The notes under the pieces were generated by a model, which worked only from the letters and a program-made list of their open reading frames with translations, was not told where the DNA came from and did not search any database. 64,000 bases of DNA from Branchiostoma belcheri (taxonomy: Eukaryota; Chordata; Leptocardii; Amphioxiformes; Branchiostomatidae): positions 399,260 through 463,259 of the forward strand of contig NW_017804065.1 in NCBI RefSeq assembly GCF_001625305.1. The letters are read 5' to 3'. Each line of letters starts with the position of its first letter. The first letter of the stretch is position 1. This document shows positions 59,644-64,000 of this stretch, piece by piece. Position numbers and translations under genes: made by a program.

Positions 59644-61040
59644 TAAAGAATGCGGTTGATTTTAATGTGCATTCCAATGCAAGAAACGGGGTGTTATTTA
59701 GGGATGCTGGGAATCCTGTTTAGAATAAAAGTTTTTGCGTAACCCTATTCTTAGATCGGCAGCCTCCATGTATGCTAGTGTGTGCGATCATATGAACATT
59801 ACATTTGTAACAAACCCTTTGTAATTGTACAAACTAATGCCATGTGATCTGCTGGCCAGTTATTGTCATGATAGCTGTTTCCAGTCTTGACGCTGGCAAT
59901 GAATAAAAATATTTAACGGTGATGCTTGTGGTTTACTTGAACCTGAACGGGTCAGTAGTGGGTACTGGGTAGGCATAACCTGAACCTTGTAGAAGTTCAC
60001 TTACACTATAAACAGCCTTAATACAATCCAATCTGGATATACTGTACACAATCGTCAATACCTTTCAGTGTCAGACACAGATATGGCATAGAATTAAGTA
60101 AGCCGCCAAATTCATATATTGAAAATAAAGGATCTCAAATGGTGATGTTATCCTTTTACAAATGTAACGTTAGTCGCTAGAATTTGTCGTCTGCCTTGAA
60201 TAAACAAGTGGGAAGCGCGATGTCTGTATTTTTGGCAATCTTGTTTTGTGCCAGGGCAAGTCTGAGAACAGACGCTCAGCCCTTTACACCCTGGATTGTA
60301 AAATGTTACAATATTGAAGATAGCTAATCATATAAATTGTACCATGTATTTTAGGACCCATAATGCAGCTATACTTGGCACCCTACACACTATTCTTTCT
60401 GACCGGTACTAGCGAGAAATGTGGAACAAAGGTTAAAGCTTCCTTACGTATACCGTGGCTGTTATTGGGTAGGAAAGGGTCTCAAAGGGTTTCATAAAAG
60501 CATTAAGCGTGACGGAATTCTTCGTCGGGTTCACCATATTTTGGAAGAGGGATGATAGTTTGATTCAATAGGACAATCAAAGAAGTTATTTTGCTCAAGC
60601 GGCACCCTACAAGCATATTAAATGTTACCATGAAATCTTTGTCTTTATCGCTGAAACATGCGAGTTCTCTAACAATTATCATGGATTAATTCAAAGTTAG
60701 TTGAGTTTGCGCCCTGTAGTATGTTGATCAGAAGATTTACATTAGGCTCACGCCACCCCCAGTGTACAATAACCTTTGGCCACATATACGGTGTTGACTT
60801 AGCTAATACTCAAACTCTCTTACGACCTTGGCGGTTACGTGATGTTACATAATCACCACCATTTACTACTTGGAAGGGTCTACATGCCTTTTCCGTGAGG
60901 CGTAGCAAGCTATTCTTATTCACCGTTATTCGTAGTCTACTCTAATTCAATATCAATCGTTTAGGTAAATCATTCGGTTTGGGTGGTAAAAGCCATCACC
61001 TTTTGTCATACACAGATTTCCAGTGATCACGTGAAGAAAA
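59644..61040. other. Spacer between the two METTL27-like genes
   Basis: The first 290 bp are the 3' UTR of copy A, ending at the poly(A) signal. The remainder holds the promoter of copy B; no exon, TATA box or distinctive site is seen. Confidence 0.6.
59902..59907 (+). terminator. Poly(A) signal of METTL27-like copy A
   Basis: AATAAA follows CTTGACGCTGGCAATG, a block also found beside the copy B signal at 63962, so the 3' UTR was part of the duplication. Confidence 0.75.
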
Positions 61041-63409
61041 ATGGCGAACAACGAAGCCACCGATGCCTTTTGCGTCGCAACTGGCACCTGGAAACCTGGC
61101 ATAACCAGCGCCGAAGTCCTTCGGCACTACGATAACATGGCAGAGAAGTACGACAAGGTACAAGTCTTCTGATGACCTTTCTTCCAATAGATTAGACATA
61201 GATAATGTGTTGCAGATAAAACATGGAGCCACAGTAACATCTTATTGAATTAGCTATCTTTTGCACAATTCTAGTGCCTTCAAAATCACCTGTTTAGTCA
61301 TTTTTTCTGTGTTAAAGAAACTAAATCAAAGTTTTAATCTTAGTATCAACCCGCCGACACAATTTAGGGCCACCGTAGATTAGTCTTTCGTAAGTGCTTT
61401 ACATAAACTGATAATTTCCTTTTCTTCCGAACGTACTTGTAGTACGTGCATGACATGAGCTACAACGGTCCCCGGCAGTGTGCAGAGGCTCTAGCTGAGG
61501 TCATGTCAGGTAACAAGGCCGCACGGATCCTGGATGTAGCGGCCGGGACCGGCCTGTGTGCGACGGAGGTAAGGCACGAAGACGCCAGTGACCTATGATT
61601 ATAGTCGTCTTCACATCGTAAAGTTTGGTTTGTTTTCTTGAAGTTTGGGACACGCTTGTTACACGAGACGCGATTTGAACAACTATAAACTTTTTCTCTC
61701 ATATTTCAGTTCAGTTTATTGAGATACCCTTTAGCCCATTATGGGCTATTCTTCCAGGGTTCCAATACAAATACATGTAACATCACAATTACAGACACAA
61801 TCCTACTTATTTACACTTAACATACAGCATTCATATGAAGTTTGTTCCACAAGGCTAGGCAAGCATCTTTTTAGTCGCTGGATTCCCGACCGTAGGTACT
61901 AGGTTGTCTAAATCCTTACATATCTTTTAAGGTCATCACCCCTCCCCTTGAAGTGCGTTACTGTGCATTGCATACGCCGAAAGGCGGTTATACCGGCTAT
62001 ACAGATACAGATACAGATACGTTGTAGACAGGGTGTGCAATACGGGCCAACCCATTTGAGTATTCCGGGCAGTGAATAGCTGCAGTTTGCTAATTTGGAA
62101 TTCCACAACAAGATCTCCATCTTTCTAGGTCTTTGTCTTTTCTAAAGCTGCTGAAGTTGGGTTATACCAACCTGGATGCGATTGACGGGAGTCAGGGTAT
62201 GTTAGACATTGCCAAGTCCAGGAACCTGTACCACAGGTACATCTGTGACTTCCTGGGGCCACGCCGACTCGACATAGAAGACGGTAAGTGTGAAGGCTAA
62301 AAGTGTTCACAATGTTTGAATCACCGTTTCAACAATCAAAGTTGTTCAAATGATGTTACATTATTAAAGTTACAGATATTCTAACCAATGCTCACTGAAA
62401 TACTGTCAGAACTGAAGTCTCTACGCCTCACAGATTGCTTATAAATCACTTATTGCCTTCGTTGTTTTCAGTGTGTTTGTTGGTTTGAGAATCCAGCGAC
62501 ATTAACATCCTAACCATACTTATACATATCTATTTCAGATCACTATGATGCCATCGCCTGCTGCGGTTCGTTCAGTCAAGGTCACTTGAAGGACGACTGC
62601 TTCCCGGAACTCATCCGCATCGTTAAACCTGGTAAGGCATGACGCTTATAATAATTGCAATTGTTAAGTGCTTTAATGAATGAATTAATGACGCCTATGG
62701 CTATTAAATGTTGACCACACTGGTATCCATTGACGCGAGGGTAAATCATTGAACTGAAATTTGGTGAACATTGATAGCAGTTTACCGTGGCAGACAAATA
62801 CACGTCTGTGTTGCCTACGCGAACACCTGCGTCGTCTGCGCAATTCAAAGACCAGCGTCGTCCGCACAGAAAAAAGAAAGCTGCGTCGTCTGCGCAAAAG
62901 AGCATTCTTCTGCGCAGACGACGCAGCTTTTTTCTGTGCAAACGACGCAGGTCTTTGAATTGCGCAGACGACGCAGGTGTTCGCGCAGTTGACGCAGGCG
63001 TGTACTTATCGGCCACGGTAGCAGTTTTATAGTGTATACGTATAATCTCTGTTACATGGAAGTTGCCTGGTGCCAGTTTAGCTCAGTTGAACTCGGTGGA
63101 CAGTTGACCTACTATTCCAGAGTAGCTTATCGTCCTGCTCTAAAGACTATAAGGACTCCATTTCCAGTAGCGTGCATGTCGGTTGAGCGACACAGCCCTG
63201 TTTTTGTTTGTGTTTCAGGCGGTTTGATCTGCATCGCAATGCGGGAAGAGTTCCTGCACACTGTAGAGGCGTACAGGGGCAAACTGGAGCCCGCCATGGT
63301 GGCCTTGGAAAACAAGGGATGCTGGGAAAGAATGGCACGTGACATCGTTCCCAAGTACTACAACGACAAAGATGGCGTCGTGTTTATCTATAGGGTGCTT
63401 GCTCAATAG
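61041..63409 (+). CDS. METTL27-like SAM methyltransferase, copy B
   Basis: Five exons: 61041-61157, 61443-61568, 62148-62283, 62539-62631 and 63219-63409, giving 220 residues. From the TACAACGG block in exon 2 onward the protein is almost identical to copy A, with differences such as V to M in exon 2 and FYREKD to YYNDKD in exon 5. Exon 1 is very different (MANNEATDAFCVATGTWKPG) although it keeps the (H/Y)YDNMAEKYDK end. Even intron sequence after exon 2 is nearly the same for about 100 bp. Introns 2 and 4 and the 3' UTR carry transposon insertions absent from copy A. The reading frame is complete, so the gene looks functional. The pattern suggests tandem duplication followed by gene conversion. 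Confidence 0.9.
61677..61838 (-). mobile_element. Retroposon 3' end in intron 2 of copy B, minus strand
   Basis: This stretch breaks otherwise alignable intron 2 sequence: copy A reads from GACGCGATTT to AGTTTGTTC with only a short link. On the minus strand it ends AATAAACTGAACTGAA, a poly(A)-type signal followed by a short repeat tail, as in 5'-truncated non-LTR elements. The palindrome AGCCCATTATGGGCT lies inside. Confidence 0.5.
61968..62018 (+). mobile_element. Short LINE-like tail with (ATACAG)n in intron 2 of copy B
   Basis: About 50 bp (ATACGCCGAAAGGCGG followed by an ACAGAT hexamer repeat) interrupt sequence shared with copy A on both sides (GTTACT... and CGTTGTAGACAGGG). A hairpin plus short tandem tail is typical of the extreme 3' end of CR1-like LINEs. 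Confidence 0.5.
62784..63019. mobile_element. 236-bp palindromic MITE with 8-bp target duplication
   Basis: Ends ACCGTGGC and GCCACGGT are perfect inverted repeats. The identical octamer AGCAGTTT flanks both sides (62776-62783 and 63020-63027). Almost the whole element is a long inverted repeat centred near 62905, with the 14-base motif GCGTCGTCTGCGCA or its inverse repeated several times. It lies in intron 4 of METTL27-like copy B and is missing from the 111-bp intron 4 of copy A. An 8-bp target duplication suggests hAT-type mobilisation, but the octamer does not fit the usual hAT target preference. Confidence 0.88.
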
Positions 63410-63659
63410 TAAAGAATGAACCCGATTTTAATGTGCATTCCAACGTAGAAAAACTGAGCGATATTTAGGGAAGGGAACCATGTAGAAGTTTTTGAGCGAC
63501 CCTTTTCTCAGTCCAGCATCTTTCATGTATGCTCTGGTGTGTGATCTTATGAACATTGCATTTGTAACAAAACCTTTGTCTTTATGTATTCAATCCCATG
63601 TAATTTTTTATACAGTTATTGCCATATTAGCATTTGATTCAGGTATGTGTACTAGTATC

Positions 63660-63929
63660 CATGGTAAGGCAGCGTCAACTTCGATTCCTGGGACATGCAC
63701 TTAGAATGCCTGTGGGGGAACCATGCCGGACATATGCCCTGTATGTACCGACGCACGGCAAAAGGCGCCCAGGGCGCCAGCGACTCGACTACCTGGGCTA
63801 CATCCGGAATCTGTTGGGGGACGCCGAGGGTGACCTACGGCGGCCAGAGGACATTGCCAACCTGGCGGCGGGTCGTGGGGAAGACTTGTGGTCGACTGCT
63901 CCGCAGCCGGACGATGATGATGATGATGA
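63660..63929 (+). mobile_element. 5'-truncated LINE 3' end with 12-bp target duplication
   Basis: TGTACTAGTATC occurs at 63648-63659 and 63930-63941, flanking 270 bp that end in a (GAT)n tail. The frame inside reads RQRQLRFLGHALRMP, then GKRRPGRQRLDYLGYI: the familiar C-terminal end of non-LTR retrotransposon reverse-transcriptase proteins. Only the last 90 or so codons are present. The insertion splits the 3' UTR of METTL27-like copy B; copy A preserves the empty site. Confidence 0.9.
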
Positions 63930-63961
63930 TGTACTAGTATCTCGTCTTGACGCTGGCAATG

Positions 63962-63967
63962 AATAAA
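63962..63967 (+). terminator. Poly(A) signal of METTL27-like copy B
   Basis: AATAAA next to the conserved CTTGACGCTGGCAATG block. The LINE insertion now lies between the stop codon and this signal, lengthening the 3' UTR by about 280 bp. Confidence 0.75.
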
Positions 63968-64000
63968 AACCGTTGGTGATGTCTTTTCTAGTCTGTGCTG

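Larger units (their letters stand above)
63410..64000 (+). other. 3' UTR of copy B with embedded LINE fragment
   Basis: The sequence aligns with the copy A 3' UTR on both sides of the insertion (TATGAACATT(A/G)CATTTGTAACAAA on the left, CTTGACGCTGGCAATGAATAAAAA on the right). The last 30 bp of the window lie beyond the poly(A) signal. Confidence 0.8.

Noticed and set aside
62582-63032. Several overlapping frames on both strands around 62.6-63.0 kb
   Set aside because: They arise from the palindromic MITE, which reads similarly on both strands; they are not genes.
63634-63966. 110-codon frame as a separate host gene
   Set aside because: It is the C-terminal end of a LINE protein bounded by a target-site duplication.

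Overview
The window looks like chordate genomic DNA, most probably from an amphioxus (Branchiostoma). The genes are rich in introns with ordinary GT-AG junctions. They encode deuterostome-type proteins (FIGNL1, a Ki-67 homologue, MGMT, CLINT1/epsinR, METTL27-like enzymes) and are separated by small palindromic transposons, retroposon tails and minisatellites. The species call is an inference from gene content and repeat style. No bacterial, organellar or viral block was seen. All coding models were built by reading splice junctions and matching phases by eye.

Layout. (1) 2627-8588 (+): the last eight coding exons of FIGNL1, whose N-terminal half lies left of the window, followed by a long gene-free tract to about 14 kb. 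(2) 14874-23227 (+): a complete Ki-67 (MKI67) homologue of 11 coding exons, with FHA domain, PP1-docking RVSF motif, several TP/SP-rich repeat blocks and a basic C-terminus. A near-consensus p53-type site and a CCAAT box lie upstream. (3) 25419-33699 (+): a 622-residue type I membrane protein with two PAN/apple-like domains and nine EGF-type modules, a combination I do not recognise. (4) 34981-35958 (-): MGMT, divergent from (5) CLINT1 at 36177-48096 (+), with 218 bp between start codons holding ETS, CRE and YY1 motifs. (6) 51047-53233 (+): a four-transmembrane protein of unknown family. (7) 53.3-57.9 kb: repeats, retroposon debris and two tandem hairpins. (8) 57907-59643 and 61041-63409 (+): two tandem METTL27-like methyltransferases, nearly identical from within exon 2 onward but different in exon 1. 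The second carries four insertions missing from the first, two with clear target-site duplications.

How it fits together. The genes are not an operon. The order Ki-67, MGMT, CLINT1 is notable: in human, MKI67 and MGMT are neighbours on 10q26 beside EBF3, CLINT1 is beside EBF1 on 5q33, and CDCA2 (RepoMan, which shares the RVSF module with Ki-67) is beside EBF2 on 8p21. The window may therefore keep part of the pre-duplication chordate order, and it predicts an EBF/COE gene nearby.

Quality notes. Two genes have apparent one-base frame breaks in repetitive coding sequence: one in Ki-67 exon 8 and two in the last CLINT1 exon. Protein similarity continues on the far side of the CLINT1 breaks and Ki-67-type sequence continues beyond the Ki-67 break, so assembly errors or polymorphism are likelier than dead genes.
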